This document shows, piece by piece, positions 15,813 to 24,915 of a DNA stretch of 59,674 bases. The DNA lies in contig CASEAG010000026.1 of NCBI GenBank assembly GCA_949285785.1, positions 1 to 59,674 of the forward strand, in the 5' to 3' direction. The position numbers and the translations under genes are program-made. The number at the start of each line of letters is the position of its first letter. Position 1 is the first letter of the stretch. The DNA is from an uncultured Spirochaetales bacterium (lineage in GTDB: Bacteria > Spirochaetota > Spirochaetia > Sphaerochaetales > Sphaerochaetaceae). Under the pieces are notes generated by a model, which was not told the origin of the DNA, ran no database searches, and was given only the letters and a program-made list of their open reading frames with translations.

Positions 15813-17739
15813 CTTCTCTCCTCCTCCTGATCCAGGCGGCGAAACGGTCGCCCGGACCCCATTTCTTTCCCGCGCCTGCGTAGTCGCAGAGGGTGAGGTC
15901 TTCTCCATCGGCCAGTCTGAGGTCGATTGCGGCCAGCCTGTCCCTCTCAGGCCCACGCACATTGTAGACGAATCCACCATCTCCGAGGACTATGGGCTTG
16001 TCGGGATCCCGGCCCGAGGCCTCCTCGGATGCGAGGACGAGTGGACCCATCCTGAATGCAACCTGATCCATCTGGCAAGGGTGGGGGCAGTCTGCGACAG
16101 GCACCATGTAGTCCTTCTCCCAGACCATCTTCGAGGTCGAGACGGACTTTTCGTAACGGATCGGATGCAGGAGGGCAAGGCCCATGTCGAGCTGGAGCTC
16201 TATGGTGTCGCCATTCCTCCAGCATCTCTCGAGCCTTGCATAGCCCGGATTCGCCTTGGACACCTTTCCTCCTGCCTCGAGTCCGCTTTCGGCGCTCCAC
16301 GATGGGATGCGCACGGCGATGGTGAAGGTCTCGGCAGTCTCCAGCGAGAGGGAGACTTTCACCCGCCCGTGTGCGGGGTAGGTGGTGTCGATGTCGATTT
16401 CCAGGGGTTTCCCCGATGGGGTCGTCGTCCTGATATGAGCCCTGTCGTGGAGGTTCAGGAAGAGAGTGTCGCCGGAGACCGTCAGCTGGTTCAGGGAGAA
16501 GAGTCCGGCACCGGTCGCCCCTATGCATGCGCAGCAGCCGTAGAACCGGTGGCCTTCCATGATCTGGAAGCCCCCGACATCCCGACCCCTCCAGCCTGTG
16601 GTCAGGGGACTGTAGCTGTCGAAGGGCAGAGGCTCGAGCACGAGATCCCTGTCCCGCTCCAGCAGCATCTCCTGTATGACGAGTCTGGTGTTCATGGCGC
16701 CTAGGTAAGCATTGTAGTAGGCCGTCTCGAATGCATCGAGATAGCGTGGCTCCCCTGTGAGCCTGGCCACCTGGGCAAGCAGCTTCATGAAGCTGACCGT
16801 CACACAGGTCTCCTGCATCAGGGGGCCTGCCTCCCTGCTTGTCTGTCTGAGCCTTGCGTGGTCGAGGAACTCGTGGGTGCAACCCAGGGAGCCGATTATG
16901 GTGAAGTCCGATTCGAGGAGCCTGTCGGTGAAGTTGATGGCCGCCTTGCGGCAGTTCGTGTCGCCAGTGACCCTGTAGAGCTCGATGAGGCCTTCGAAGC
17001 ATGAGATCATCTCGTAGGCCTTTGTGATCGGGTACTCGCATGGCAGCAGCCTGTCCTCGAGGGCTGCCGAGAAGATGTCGAAGACGCTTGTGCCGCCGCA
17101 CTCGACGATGTGGCATGCGGCCTCCAGGTATCTCATGTCTCCTGTAAGGCGGTACAGCAGTACGACAGGCTCGAGAATGGAGGAGGAATTGAGGCCCCTG
17201 TAGAGGCTTGAGGCCTCACATATGGGCTTTCTGCCCGGCCCTGCCTTGGCGAGGATGGCGTCCATCTGGCGGCACAGGCTCTGGAGAATCCCCTCCGCAA
17301 GCCGGTCGTCCCTGCACAGGGGGAGGAAATACTCGAGACCGACCATCACATACTTGCGGCTCCAGAGGTCCCAGCCCGTGAGTTCGTGGGCCGTGTCGTA
17401 TGTCGAGATCCTGCCATCATCCCGCTCGCAGGAGAGGATGTCGCGCACGGTCTGCTCGACCACTTCATACAGTCTCTGGTCACCCGTGGCCTCGAGGATG
17501 AAGCAGGCACCCATCATCATCTTGCCCCAGTACTCGCCTCTCCAGCCGCCGTCGTTGTCGGCGCCGGGGGCCTTGAACTGGGAGGTGAACAGGGTCCACA
17601 GATCCCTGTCGAGGAGCTGGTGGTCCAGGATGAAGCCGACGGCCCTGGCCTGTGGACTGTCGATGTGCCTGATGGAGAAGACAGTCGGCCTCCTCATCAC
17701 ATCCGGCCTTGCAAGGGCCTCTCCCATCTCCACATGCAT
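15802..17739 (-). CDS. Beta-L-arabinofuranosidase-like enzyme, family GH127
   Basis: This 645-residue protein belongs to the former DUF1680 group (GH127/GH146). It has an (alpha/alpha)6 barrel with GGWRGEYWGKMMMG near the N-terminus, a METC(V/T)-like region at LMQETCVTVSF containing a conserved glutamate, and the cysteine pair in FYGCCACIGATGAGLF that provides the zinc-bound cysteine nucleophile. Beta-sandwich domains follow. It would release beta-L-arabinofuranose from arabino-oligosaccharides. The ATG at 17739 is chosen because AAAAGGAGGT lies just upstream. It is the first gene of the minus-strand operon, divergent from the transporter genes. It could instead be a GH146 or an uncharacterised relative. 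Confidence 0.83.
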   Translation of the reverse strand: MHVEMGEALARPDVMRRPTVFSIRHIDSPQARAVGFILDHQLLDRDLWTLFTSQFKAPGADNDGGWRGEYWGKMMMGACFILEATGDQRLYEVVEQTVRDILSCERDDGRISTYDTAHELTGWDLWSRKYVMVGLEYFLPLCRDDRLAEGILQSLCRQMDAILAKAGPGRKPICEASSLYRGLNSSSILEPVVLLYRLTGDMRYLEAACHIVECGGTSVFDIFSAALEDRLLPCEYPITKAYEMISCFEGLIELYRVTGDTNCRKAAINFTDRLLESDFTIIGSLGCTHEFLDHARLRQTSREAGPLMQETCVTVSFMKLLAQVARLTGEPRYLDAFETAYYNAYLGAMNTRLVIQEMLLERDRDLVLEPLPFDSYSPLTTGWRGRDVGGFQIMEGHRFYGCCACIGATGAGLFSLNQLTVSGDTLFLNLHDRAHIRTTTPSGKPLEIDIDTTYPAHGRVKVSLSLETAETFTIAVRIPSWSAESGLEAGGKVSKANPGYARLERCWRNGDTIELQLDMGLALLHPIRYEKSVSTSKMVWEKDYMVPVADCPHPCQMDQVAFRMGPLVLASEEASGRDPDKPIVLGDGGFVYNVRGPERDRLAAIDLRLADGEDLTLCDYAGAGKKWGPGDRFAAWIRRRREDEA

Positions 17740-17812
17740 GCCAGAAACCTCCTTTTCACCAGCCATGATCCCATACACTCTAAGGGCGTTCCGCCCATCC
17801 CACAACTGTCAT

Positions 17813-17888
17813 TTTCTTGTCGGCAAGAAATTGAAGCTCTCCACAGGACGCGGGATGTTCAAATAGTTGAGCTTGCGCACAATGCAAG
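17813..17888. promoter_or_regulatory. Divergent control region with two inverted repeats
   Basis: The space between GH127 and the permease operon (17740-17981) contains the perfect repeat TTTCTTGtcggCAAGAAA at 17813-17830 and CTTGCgcacaatGCAAG at 17872-17888. Both contain CTTG/CAAG half-sites, suggesting one regulator for both directions, perhaps the AraC-type protein of this locus. The role is inferred; no clear -35/-10 pair could be assigned. Confidence 0.4.
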
Positions 17889-17981
17889 AATTGAACCTTG
17901 CGGCCCGAGAGGGGCGATGCTGGAATGAAGGTGCAAAAGGAAGTCCGGCCCCATCTGAAGGGTTGGAAAAGGAGGTGGGCA

Positions 17982-18926
17982 GTGCGCAGGAAGAGAGAGA
18001 AAGGGCAGGCCGCCCTCATGGGCAGAAGGCCTTTGAGCGTGAGGTTGCATAGGAGCGGCCAGTACTACCTCCTGCTCTTGCCTGCATTCGTATACGTCCT
18101 GATCTTCTGCTATGGACCGATGTATGGGCTCCAGATCGCCTTCAGAAACTACAAGATGTCGCTCGGGGTCACAGGCAGCCCCTGGGTGGGACTGAGGAAC
18201 TTCGAGATGTTCTTCGGCAGCTACTACTTCCCGACACTGATGAGGAACACGTTCACCCTCTCACTGTACATGCTGCTCTTCAGCTTCCCCGTGCCGATCA
18301 TCATCGCCCTGATAATCAACGAGCTGAAAGGCGGCTTCAAGCGTGTGCTCCAGACAGTCTTGTATGCACCGCACTTCATCTCGACGGTCGTCCTTGTGGG
18401 AATGCTGACCATCATGCTATCTCCCTCGATGGGCATCGTGAACACGCTGCTTTGCCACTTCGGAGCCGATCCTGTCTACTTCATGGGTGACCCCGGCTTC
18501 TTCCGCCCCGTCTACATCATCTCGGGCATCTGGCAGGACATGGGCTGGAACGCCATCATCTACATCGCCGCGCTGTCCGGAGTGGATCCGGCCCTCCACG
18601 AGGCGGCCGAGCTCGACGGAGCCTCGAGAATCCAGAGGATCATCCACATCAACCTGCCGTGCATACTTCCAACCATCGTCATCATGCTCATCATGCAGCT
18701 TGGAAGCATCGCGACGATCAGCTACGAGAAGATCTTCCTCATGCAGAACGACCTGAACCTCGAGGTCTCGGAGGTCATCTCGACCTATGTCTATAAGCGC
18801 GGCCTGGTCAACAACAACTACAGCTTCGCGACGGCTGTCGGGCTCTTCAACAACCTGATCAACGTTGCGATGCTCCTGGTCGCCAACACCGTCTCCCGCA
18901 AGGTCAGCGAGACGAGCCTGTTCTGA
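17982..18926 (+). CDS. LplB-type sugar ABC transporter permease
   Basis: This 314-residue inner-membrane permease has six predicted hydrophobic segments starting with YYLLLLPAFVYVLIFCYGPMYGL. The EAA loop, EAAELDGASRIQRIIHINLP, contacts the ATPase. It matches the LplB/YtcO permeases used for complex oligosaccharides. The GTG at 17982 is chosen because a perfect AAAAGGAGGT lies 5 bp before it; the frame is open further upstream without a ribosome-binding site. The second permease and binding protein follow closely. No ATPase gene is present here, so a shared MsmK-type ATPase elsewhere must power it. Confidence 0.9.
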   Translation: MRRKREKGQAALMGRRPLSVRLHRSGQYYLLLLPAFVYVLIFCYGPMYGLQIAFRNYKMSLGVTGSPWVGLRNFEMFFGSYYFPTLMRNTFTLSLYMLLFSFPVPIIIALIINELKGGFKRVLQTVLYAPHFISTVVLVGMLTIMLSPSMGIVNTLLCHFGADPVYFMGDPGFFRPVYIISGIWQDMGWNAIIYIAALSGVDPALHEAAELDGASRIQRIIHINLPCILPTIVIMLIMQLGSIATISYEKIFLMQNDLNLEVSEVISTYVYKRGLVNNNYSFATAVGLFNNLINVAMLLVANTVSRKVSETSLF

Positions 18927-18940
18927 AAGAGGGGTGGGAA

Positions 18941-19813
18941 ATGAGAAAACGCATCCAGGTCTTCGACATCGTCGTGACACTCCTCGGCATCCTTCTGCTG
19001 CTGTCTGTCGCATACCCTCTGCTGCTGGTCCTCTCCTGCTCGGTCAGCGACCCCCAGCTGGTCGCCACCGGCCAGATCACCCTGCTGCCGAAGGGCGTGA
19101 CCTTCGACGGCTACAGGCAGATCCTGAAGAACAACGACATCATCGTCGGCTTCGCCAACTCCATCCTCTACATGGTCCTCGGTACGCTCTTCGATCTTGC
19201 CGTCACAGTCCCTGCCGGCTATGTCCTGACCAAGAGGGACATCCCCGGCTACAGGTTCTTCATGGTCTTCTTCATGATCACCATGTACTTCTCCGGCGGC
19301 ATCGTGCCCAGCTTTCTGCTGGTCAACAGCCTCGGCCTCTACAACAGCAGGCTGGTGCTCATCATCCTGGGAGCCTTCAGTATGTACAACTGCATAGTAT
19401 GCCGCACATTCTTCGCCTCGATGCCCAAGGAGCTGGAGGAGTCGGCACAGATGGACGGATGCTCGGTCGTCAGGACCTTCGTATCCATCATCCTGCCGCT
19501 CTCCAAGGCCCTCCTGGGTGTCATGGTGCTCTTCTTCGCCGTCTGGCACTGGAACTCCTACTTCGACGCGATGATCTACCTCAAGGACGACTCGAAGCAG
19601 GTGCTCCAGGTCTTCCTGCGCCGCATCCTTGTGCTTGCCCAGCAGCTGTCCACTGTCGAGGAGGCTGGGGAGTACGCCCGCCAGATGGCCGACTACGAAG
19701 CGCTGATGCGCTACGCCGTCATAGTCGTCTCGTCCCTGCCGCTGCTGATCGTGTACCCCTTCCTGCAGAAGTATTTCGACAAGGGTGTGCTGATCGGCTC
19801 GGTCAAGGGCTGA
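18941..19813 (+). CDS. LplC/YtcP-type sugar ABC transporter permease
   Basis: This 290-residue partner permease has about six membrane segments and the EAA-like loop ELEESAQMDGCSVVRTFVSIILPLSK. A long periplasmic loop and the MADYEALMRYAVIVVSSLPLL ending are typical of the YtcP/LplC group. It lies 14 bp after the first permease, with AGAGGGGTGGGAA as ribosome-binding site. Together they form the membrane channel for an oligosaccharide, by context pectic fragments. Confidence 0.9.
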   Translation: MRKRIQVFDIVVTLLGILLLLSVAYPLLLVLSCSVSDPQLVATGQITLLPKGVTFDGYRQILKNNDIIVGFANSILYMVLGTLFDLAVTVPAGYVLTKRDIPGYRFFMVFFMITMYFSGGIVPSFLLVNSLGLYNSRLVLIILGAFSMYNCIVCRTFFASMPKELEESAQMDGCSVVRTFVSIILPLSKALLGVMVLFFAVWHWNSYFDAMIYLKDDSKQVLQVFLRRILVLAQQLSTVEEAGEYARQMADYEALMRYAVIVVSSLPLLIVYPFLQKYFDKGVLIGSVKG

Positions 19814-19844
19814 GTCATACAGTATCTTCAAAAAGGAGGAAACA

Positions 19845-21449
19845 ATGTTGAAGAAATCTGTCCTTTGTATCGCAATGGTCTTACTCGTGGCCTTCAGTAT
19901 CTATGCTGGCGGCTCGAGCGAGTCGGCCTCTTCAGGCCAGGCCGCCTCCACGGTCGTCGTCTCCCCGGTGGGAACCTATCCGATTGTCGAGGAGCCGATA
20001 ACGGTGAAGGGTCTTGTCGTCGGACGCAGCACCAACACGCGTGACGACCGCATCGTGTGGAACAAGGTCAGCGAGGTCACCGGCATCAACATCGAATGGG
20101 AGTGCATCGATGCCGAGGCCCTTGCGACCTACCTCGCCGGCAGCGAGTGGCCCGACTTCATCCACTATGGTCTAGAGAGCTCGATTGTCAACGACTATGG
20201 TGTGGTCGGAGGCCGCTTCGTCAATATTCTCGACCACCTGGACGAGATGCCCAACCTGGTATCCGCGATGGAGGAGTTTCCTCTCATGCGCAAGGCCGCG
20301 ACCGAGGTGAACGGCGAGATGTATCGTCTGCCCGGCTACGAGGTATCCGCCACCACCGTCTCTGCAAGGCCTTATGTCAGGACCGATGTCCTGGAGGCTG
20401 CCGGTCTCGAGATGCCCACCACGGTCGACGAGTTCAAGGAGGCCCTGAGGGTCCTCAAGGAGAAGAACGGCGTCGCCAGCTTCATCCCCGAGCTCTCCAA
20501 CGACGAGTCCTACTGGGGACCGATGCTCTTCGCGGCCTTCGGCAAGGCGACGAACATGAACTTCGATGACGACGGAACCGGAAAGGTCGTCTTCAACAGG
20601 ACCTCGGAGCAGATGAAGAGGTACCTGTCCTGGATGAACGAACTGTACGAGGAGGGCCTGATCCACCAGGAGTACCTGACCCTCGACGGCACCAGCCGTT
20701 ATGACGCCGCCAGGTCTGGCAAGGTCGCATTCATCGGCGGAGGGGAGGGCAACAACATTGCAGCCTCCGATTTCGCGGATGGCCGGTTCCATCTGAGCTG
20801 TCTGGCTCCTCTGACCTCGGAGTACGACGATGACCAGACGATTCTCGGCAAGTCCGGCTACTTCACCAACGGCTCGATCTTCATCAATGCCGACAGCCCC
20901 TATGTGGATGCCCTGTGCCGCATGTTCGACATCATCTACGCGACCGAGGAGGTCGTTCCCGGAAGCGGTCTGCTTGGAGAGTCCTTCACCTACGGAATCA
21001 AGGGGGTCGACTGGGACTATGACGAGGGTGGGGAGAACACCTATTCGCTCAACGCCCCGGAGAGCTACGATGGCGCGTTCACGACTTACCAGTATGAGGA
21101 GCTGATCTGGGACAACGCAGGTCTCGCCGACGCCCTTGACGGCTATGTCACATCGACGCCAGGCAACTCCCAGGCACGTCAGTTCGGTTTTGTCGAGAAC
21201 GTGATCCCCTACCAGAGCGACCTGTACTTCCCTGCGACGATGCTCAAGTTCACCGACGATGAGCAGTTCGTGCTCGACAGCTATCTGACCGACATCACCA
21301 CCTACTGCAAGCAGATGGAGGGCAGATTCATCACCGGTGTCTCGGATGTCGAGAAGGACTGGGACAGCTACTGTGCGACTCTGGAGACGATGGGCCTTCA
21401 GGAGGTCCTCGAGGTCTACCAGGCCGCCTACGACCGCTGGAACGGCTGA
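19845..21449 (+). CDS. Oligosaccharide-binding protein of the Lpl-type ABC transporter
   Basis: This 534-residue periplasmic binding protein starts with the signal peptide MLKKSVLCIAMVLLVAFSIYA, then GGSSESASS. There is no cysteine at the cleavage site, so it looks like a secreted soluble protein rather than a lipoprotein; this junction style is common in spirochaete binding proteins. Length and the WNKVSEVTGINIEWE opening match the LplA/YtcQ family for large sugars. It follows the permeases by 31 bp with a strong AAAAAGGAGGAAAC site. A GC-rich hairpin follows the gene and may raise its expression over the downstream gene. Confidence 0.88.
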   Translation: MLKKSVLCIAMVLLVAFSIYAGGSSESASSGQAASTVVVSPVGTYPIVEEPITVKGLVVGRSTNTRDDRIVWNKVSEVTGINIEWECIDAEALATYLAGSEWPDFIHYGLESSIVNDYGVVGGRFVNILDHLDEMPNLVSAMEEFPLMRKAATEVNGEMYRLPGYEVSATTVSARPYVRTDVLEAAGLEMPTTVDEFKEALRVLKEKNGVASFIPELSNDESYWGPMLFAAFGKATNMNFDDDGTGKVVFNRTSEQMKRYLSWMNELYEEGLIHQEYLTLDGTSRYDAARSGKVAFIGGGEGNNIAASDFADGRFHLSCLAPLTSEYDDDQTILGKSGYFTNGSIFINADSPYVDALCRMFDIIYATEEVVPGSGLLGESFTYGIKGVDWDYDEGGENTYSLNAPESYDGAFTTYQYEELIWDNAGLADALDGYVTSTPGNSQARQFGFVENVIPYQSDLYFPATMLKFTDDEQFVLDSYLTDITTYCKQMEGRFITGVSDVEKDWDSYCATLETMGLQEVLEVYQAAYDRWNG

Positions 21450-21468
21450 TAGGCTGTCCATTTCATGC

Positions 21469-21495
21469 CGGCCGCTCCGCTGGGGCGGCCGTTTT
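21469..21495 (+). terminator. Hairpin after the binding-protein gene (terminator or attenuator)
   Basis: CGGCCGC at 21469-21475 pairs with GCGGCCG at 21485-21491, followed by TTTTA. The next gene begins only 21 bp further on, so this probably acts as a partial terminator that also protects the binding-protein mRNA. Confidence 0.6.
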
Positions 21496-21515
21496 ACTCA
21501 GGAGGGAGGTCCACC

Positions 21516-22547
21516 TTGGCATTCGACAGCACCCCATACATCACCAGTTGCAGATACGCAAAGCCTGTCCTGGCGCCATCAGGCGTCCGCTGCTCCTATG
21601 ACGAGCTGGCTGTAGACAGTCCCTTCGTCTTCTTCCATGGCGGAGAGTGGCGCATGATGCACATCGGCTTTGACGGCATCGGTTACCAGACTGCAATCGC
21701 CCACAGCCGTGACCTTGTGCACTGGAGCGTGGAAGAGCCTCTGTTCCGCCGTGAAGACCTCTCCGGCTGGGACAAGGGAGGAATCGCCGGGGTGTGGATT
21801 CTCAGAGAGAACGGACTCACGGGTCTGCCGACGCTGAAAAAGTGGCATGGCCGCTACTGGATGGTCTACCACAGCTACCCGGACAAGGGATATGAGGCCG
21901 GCCCTGCATCCATTGGTCTCGCCTGGTGCGAGGATGAGGACCTGAAGACCTGGATCCGGCTGGAAGAGCCGATACTGACCTGGTGTGACGGGGCCTGCTG
22001 GGAGCATGGAGGCCTATACAAGGGCTGCCTTGTGGAGGAGAATGGACGCTTCCTCCTCTTCTACAACGCCAAGGACCGTGACATCTGGCCCTGGCACGAG
22101 CAGATCGGGCTTGCGGTGTCTGACGACCTGGTGCACTGGACACGGCACCCGGGCAATCCCGTCATCGTCAACCATCCGGGAGGCTTCGACTCCTCCTTCG
22201 CCGCCGATCCGTGCGTGGTGAAGGACGGCGACACCTGGCTGATGTTCCACTATGTCTATGACGGAGTGCATGCCCAGGAGGCCCTGGCCTGGTCGGACGA
22301 TCTCCTCCACTGGCGTTGCCTCGACAGCCCCCTGCTGAGGAATGGCGGCCCCGGCAGCCTCGACGAGACCCATGCCCACAAGCCCTCTGTCGTGTACAAG
22401 GACGGAATCCTTTACCACTTCTATTGCGCAGTGCGCCCCGGCCGTCCTTCGGATAATGCACTCAACCAGGATCCGACCAGGGCAGGGGAGGCTGTGAGCG
22501 AGTACAGGTGCATAACGGTTGCGACATCGAAACCACTTGAGGCCTAG
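21516..22547 (+). CDS. Beta-propeller glycoside hydrolase (GH43/GH130-like)
   Basis: This 343-residue protein shows repeated blades: DSPFVFFHGGEWRMMHIG, IAHSRDLVHW, GRYWMVYHSY, GLAVSDDLVHW and DPCVVKDGDTWLMFHY. This is the five-bladed beta-propeller shared by GH43, GH32, GH117 and GH130-type enzymes. Candidate acidic residues are the D of DSPFVF, the E of WEHGG and the D of ADPCV. The TTG start at 21516 is supported by GGAGGGAGGT 5 bp upstream. No signal peptide. In this locus an arabinosidase or galactosidase acting on imported pectic oligosaccharides is plausible, but the family assignment is uncertain. Confidence 0.65.
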   Translation: MAFDSTPYITSCRYAKPVLAPSGVRCSYDELAVDSPFVFFHGGEWRMMHIGFDGIGYQTAIAHSRDLVHWSVEEPLFRREDLSGWDKGGIAGVWILRENGLTGLPTLKKWHGRYWMVYHSYPDKGYEAGPASIGLAWCEDEDLKTWIRLEEPILTWCDGACWEHGGLYKGCLVEENGRFLLFYNAKDRDIWPWHEQIGLAVSDDLVHWTRHPGNPVIVNHPGGFDSSFAADPCVVKDGDTWLMFHYVYDGVHAQEALAWSDDLLHWRCLDSPLLRNGGPGSLDETHAHKPSVVYKDGILYHFYCAVRPGRPSDNALNQDPTRAGEAVSEYRCITVATSKPLEA

Positions 22548-22571
22548 CCTCACGTCAGCTGGAGGATTTCC

Positions 22572-23840
22572 TCATTCAAGGCTTCGCATGGCATCAAGTC
22601 TTGAGAAGACCACGCATACAAGCACTCCCATCACCCCGATTACGGCGAAGAGGAATGCGGCACCAGAGCCTTTGCCTGTCCCGAACAGCTGAGTGAAAAC
22701 AGTGCTGACGCCATCAGCCATGAATGGCTCGAACACGGAATCCACTAGAAAGCCTCCGGCAAGATAGCCAAGCGGTATGGTGAAGAACTGTAGCATGTTC
22801 CTTGCTGAATACACGCGGCCTTGGATGCTTGATGGAATCTGGCTTCTCATCAAGGCATCGAGGTTGGTGTTCATCACGGGGATGCAGAGCCATCCGAGGA
22901 ATGCTCCTAGACACCACATGACGGGATTACGGAAGAAGGCAAGCATGAAGTTCTCGGTGCTCATCGAGATGAAGAGCGAGAGGATTATCATTCTCACTCT
23001 GCTTTTCGGCGTTGGCATCATGGTCGCGATTGCGCTTCCAATGATCATGGCAATTCCCGCTGTGGACTGTACTGCAGCCAGTACGCTTTCACCCTCGAAG
23101 CTGAGGATCATGGCAGGAAGAGCCGCATTGTAGATCGAGGCGATGAAGTTGATCGCGGCAAGGAAGAGTATCACTTGGAGTATCCCCATGTTTGTTCTGA
23201 GGAAACTTAATGCTTCCTTCAGATCCATCATGATATGACTGTCTTCATGTTTTCCACTCTTCATTTCCGGAATCCTTACGAATAACAGAAGCGAGAAGAA
23301 AGCTACAGTGAATGTGGAGAGATCGACGATGATTACAAGAGTCAGTCCTCCAACAGAATAGAGTGCCGTTGCAATCACCGGGGATGCCATGTTGATCACG
23401 CTGTATGCAAGTGCATTGAGGCTTCCTGCTTTCTGGTACTTGTCCTCAGGTGTGACGAGGGTGGTTGCGACCTCGCTTGCCGGCTGCTGGAATGTCTGTG
23501 CCGTCCCGGTGATACAGTTCACCAGATTGAGGTGCCACAGCTCCAGATTCCCGGAAAGCCATACGAAGAGTATCGTAAGCGTGCATAATGCCGCGGCTGC
23601 ATCCGATAACAGCATCAGATGCTTCTTGTTCATCCTGTCTGTCAGCGTTCCTACAGGAAGCGATAGGAGGATATACGGCACGTAGGACGTTACCGTCAGA
23701 AGTGCGGTGTCAAATGCAGAACCGGTCTTGCCATAAGCCCAGAGGATGAGCGCAAATGGCGTCAATGAAGACCCGAGACGAGAAAGCGTCTGGGTTGCCC
23801 ACAATAATATGAAACTGCTGAATTTCCTTTCGTCTTTCAT
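22572..23840 (-). CDS. MFS transporter, EntS-like group
   Basis: This 422-residue protein has about twelve hydrophobic segments and an MFS loop, LPVGTLTDRMNKKHLM, between helices 2 and 3. It resembles the enterobactin-exporter/macrolide-efflux (MFS_3) group. An AAGGAG site precedes the start. It is convergent with the beta-propeller gene and stands alone. Substrate is unknown; drug or small-metabolite efflux is likely. Base composition is slightly less G+C-rich than the sugar locus. The 273 bp upstream (23841-24113) contain no supported gene. Confidence 0.85.
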   Translation of the reverse strand: MKDERKFSSFILLWATQTLSRLGSSLTPFALILWAYGKTGSAFDTALLTVTSYVPYILLSLPVGTLTDRMNKKHLMLLSDAAAALCTLTILFVWLSGNLELWHLNLVNCITGTAQTFQQPASEVATTLVTPEDKYQKAGSLNALAYSVINMASPVIATALYSVGGLTLVIIVDLSTFTVAFFSLLLFVRIPEMKSGKHEDSHIMMDLKEALSFLRTNMGILQVILFLAAINFIASIYNAALPAMILSFEGESVLAAVQSTAGIAMIIGSAIATMMPTPKSRVRMIILSLFISMSTENFMLAFFRNPVMWCLGAFLGWLCIPVMNTNLDALMRSQIPSSIQGRVYSARNMLQFFTIPLGYLAGGFLVDSVFEPFMADGVSTVFTQLFGTGKGSGAAFLFAVIGVMGVLVCVVFSRLDAMRSLE

Positions 23841-24113
23841 TGCTTTGCTCCTTGTTCGTTTTTCTGAAGCAAAGCCTGGCGGACTTGTCTATTCTTGCTC
23901 CATGCGGCCGTCCGCTTCAGGCTTCGCAGGGAGCTGCAGCAATGCAGAGCATGGAAGATGTTCTCCTTTTTATGGGCTCTATGCTAACAGAAGGAGAACG
24001 TTTTCTGCAACTTGTCTTCATGATCCTTCCGCAATCATTATGCCATCGATGGAGATTGTCAGGTCCTGTCTCTTCATGATAGCCTACGGGTTCCACATTC
24101 ATCCGGAGGGAAA

Positions 24114-24755
24114 ATGGACATAGACGTATTCATGGAATCCTTCAAGGAGGATCTTCTTCGCCTTTTCGGTGATGACCTTCTGTTTCTTGGGCTTCAGGGC
24201 AGTTGGGCAAGGGGAGAGGCAAAGGGGACAAGCGACATCGACCCCGTGATGATCCTACGGCATTGCGGGAAAGACGAACTGCTGAAGTACAGAGCATATA
24301 TCGACACTCTTCCCGAAAAGGATATCCTCTGTGGATTTGTCTCATCCATGGAGGAGCTGGGAGCATGGGATGGTGCAGACAGGGCACAGCTGATTCTCGA
24401 CACAAGGCCTGTCCATGGAGATCTTGCAGAGCTTTGTCCTCGAATAACCAGTGATGATATCAGAAGAGCTGTGCTGCAGGGCGCGTGTGCAATCCATCAT
24501 GCATCCTCCCACAACATACTTCATGGTAGAAACTGGTCGATTCTTCCTGAGCTTTATAAGAGCTCAAGATTCACGATAAGGATGAAGCATTATCTTCTAA
24601 CAGGTGTCTACGTATCCGCCTTCGGAGAGCTTGCCACCGTTGTCGGTGAAGAGGAGAAGACGATTCTCGAAGCCCGGAATCCAAGTACAGAAGGTGATGC
24701 ATTCATGCTTCTTGAATGGGCCTCGAAGACAATACGAGAAACCAAGGGGTATTGA
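24114..24755 (+). CDS. Nucleotidyltransferase-domain protein
   Basis: This 213-residue protein has a pol-beta-type nucleotidyltransferase motif, GLQGSWARGEAKGTSDIDPVMI (G29, S30, D41, D43), where the two aspartates would bind metal. The C-terminal half is helical, resembling HEPN-like or kanamycin-nucleotidyltransferase C-terminal domains. GGAGGG lies 5 bp before the start. Possible roles are modification of a small molecule such as an aminoglycoside, or an MNT/HEPN-type toxin-antitoxin function. No separate HEPN gene is adjacent. Function remains open. Confidence 0.7.
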   Translation: MDIDVFMESFKEDLLRLFGDDLLFLGLQGSWARGEAKGTSDIDPVMILRHCGKDELLKYRAYIDTLPEKDILCGFVSSMEELGAWDGADRAQLILDTRPVHGDLAELCPRITSDDIRRAVLQGACAIHHASSHNILHGRNWSILPELYKSSRFTIRMKHYLLTGVYVSAFGELATVVGEEEKTILEARNPSTEGDAFMLLEWASKTIRETKGY

Positions 24756-24781
24756 TTACAGGGTGAGGATACTCCGTACTT

Positions 24782-24813
24782 CTGATTATGTAGGAAAAAC
24801 CGTACATAATCAG
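24782..24813. repeat. Perfect inverted repeat with 11-bp arms
   Basis: CTGATTATGTA at 24782-24792 pairs perfectly with TACATAATCAG at 24803-24813 around the 10-bp loop GGAAAAACCG. There is no T-run after it, so it does not look like a terminator. It lies between the nucleotidyltransferase gene and the toxin-antitoxin promoter, in a region of gene gain, and may be a recombination or protein-binding site. Confidence 0.5.
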
Positions 24814-24879
24814 GTAAATCAGGGCAGAAGGAACACTCCGGAATAGCCACATCTTAAGCGTGTGAATGATTCATTATGG

Positions 24880-24908
24880 TTGTCTTATACGATAAAATCG
24901 TATATATT
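24880..24908 (+). promoter_or_regulatory. Promoter and palindromic operator of the HigB/HigA-type pair
   Basis: TTGTCT at 24880-24885 and TATATT at 24903-24908 are separated by exactly 17 bp. The spacer carries the perfect palindrome TATACGATaaaATCGTATA (24886-24904), an ideal site for the antitoxin to block RNA polymerase. The predicted transcript start falls at the GTG of the toxin gene (24916). Confidence 0.7.
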
Positions 24909-24915
24909 GAAAAAA

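Noticed and set aside
24862-24915. Longer start of the RelE/HigB-type toxin at GTG 24862
   Set aside because: It would place the promoter and operator palindrome inside the coding region and adds residues not typical for the family.
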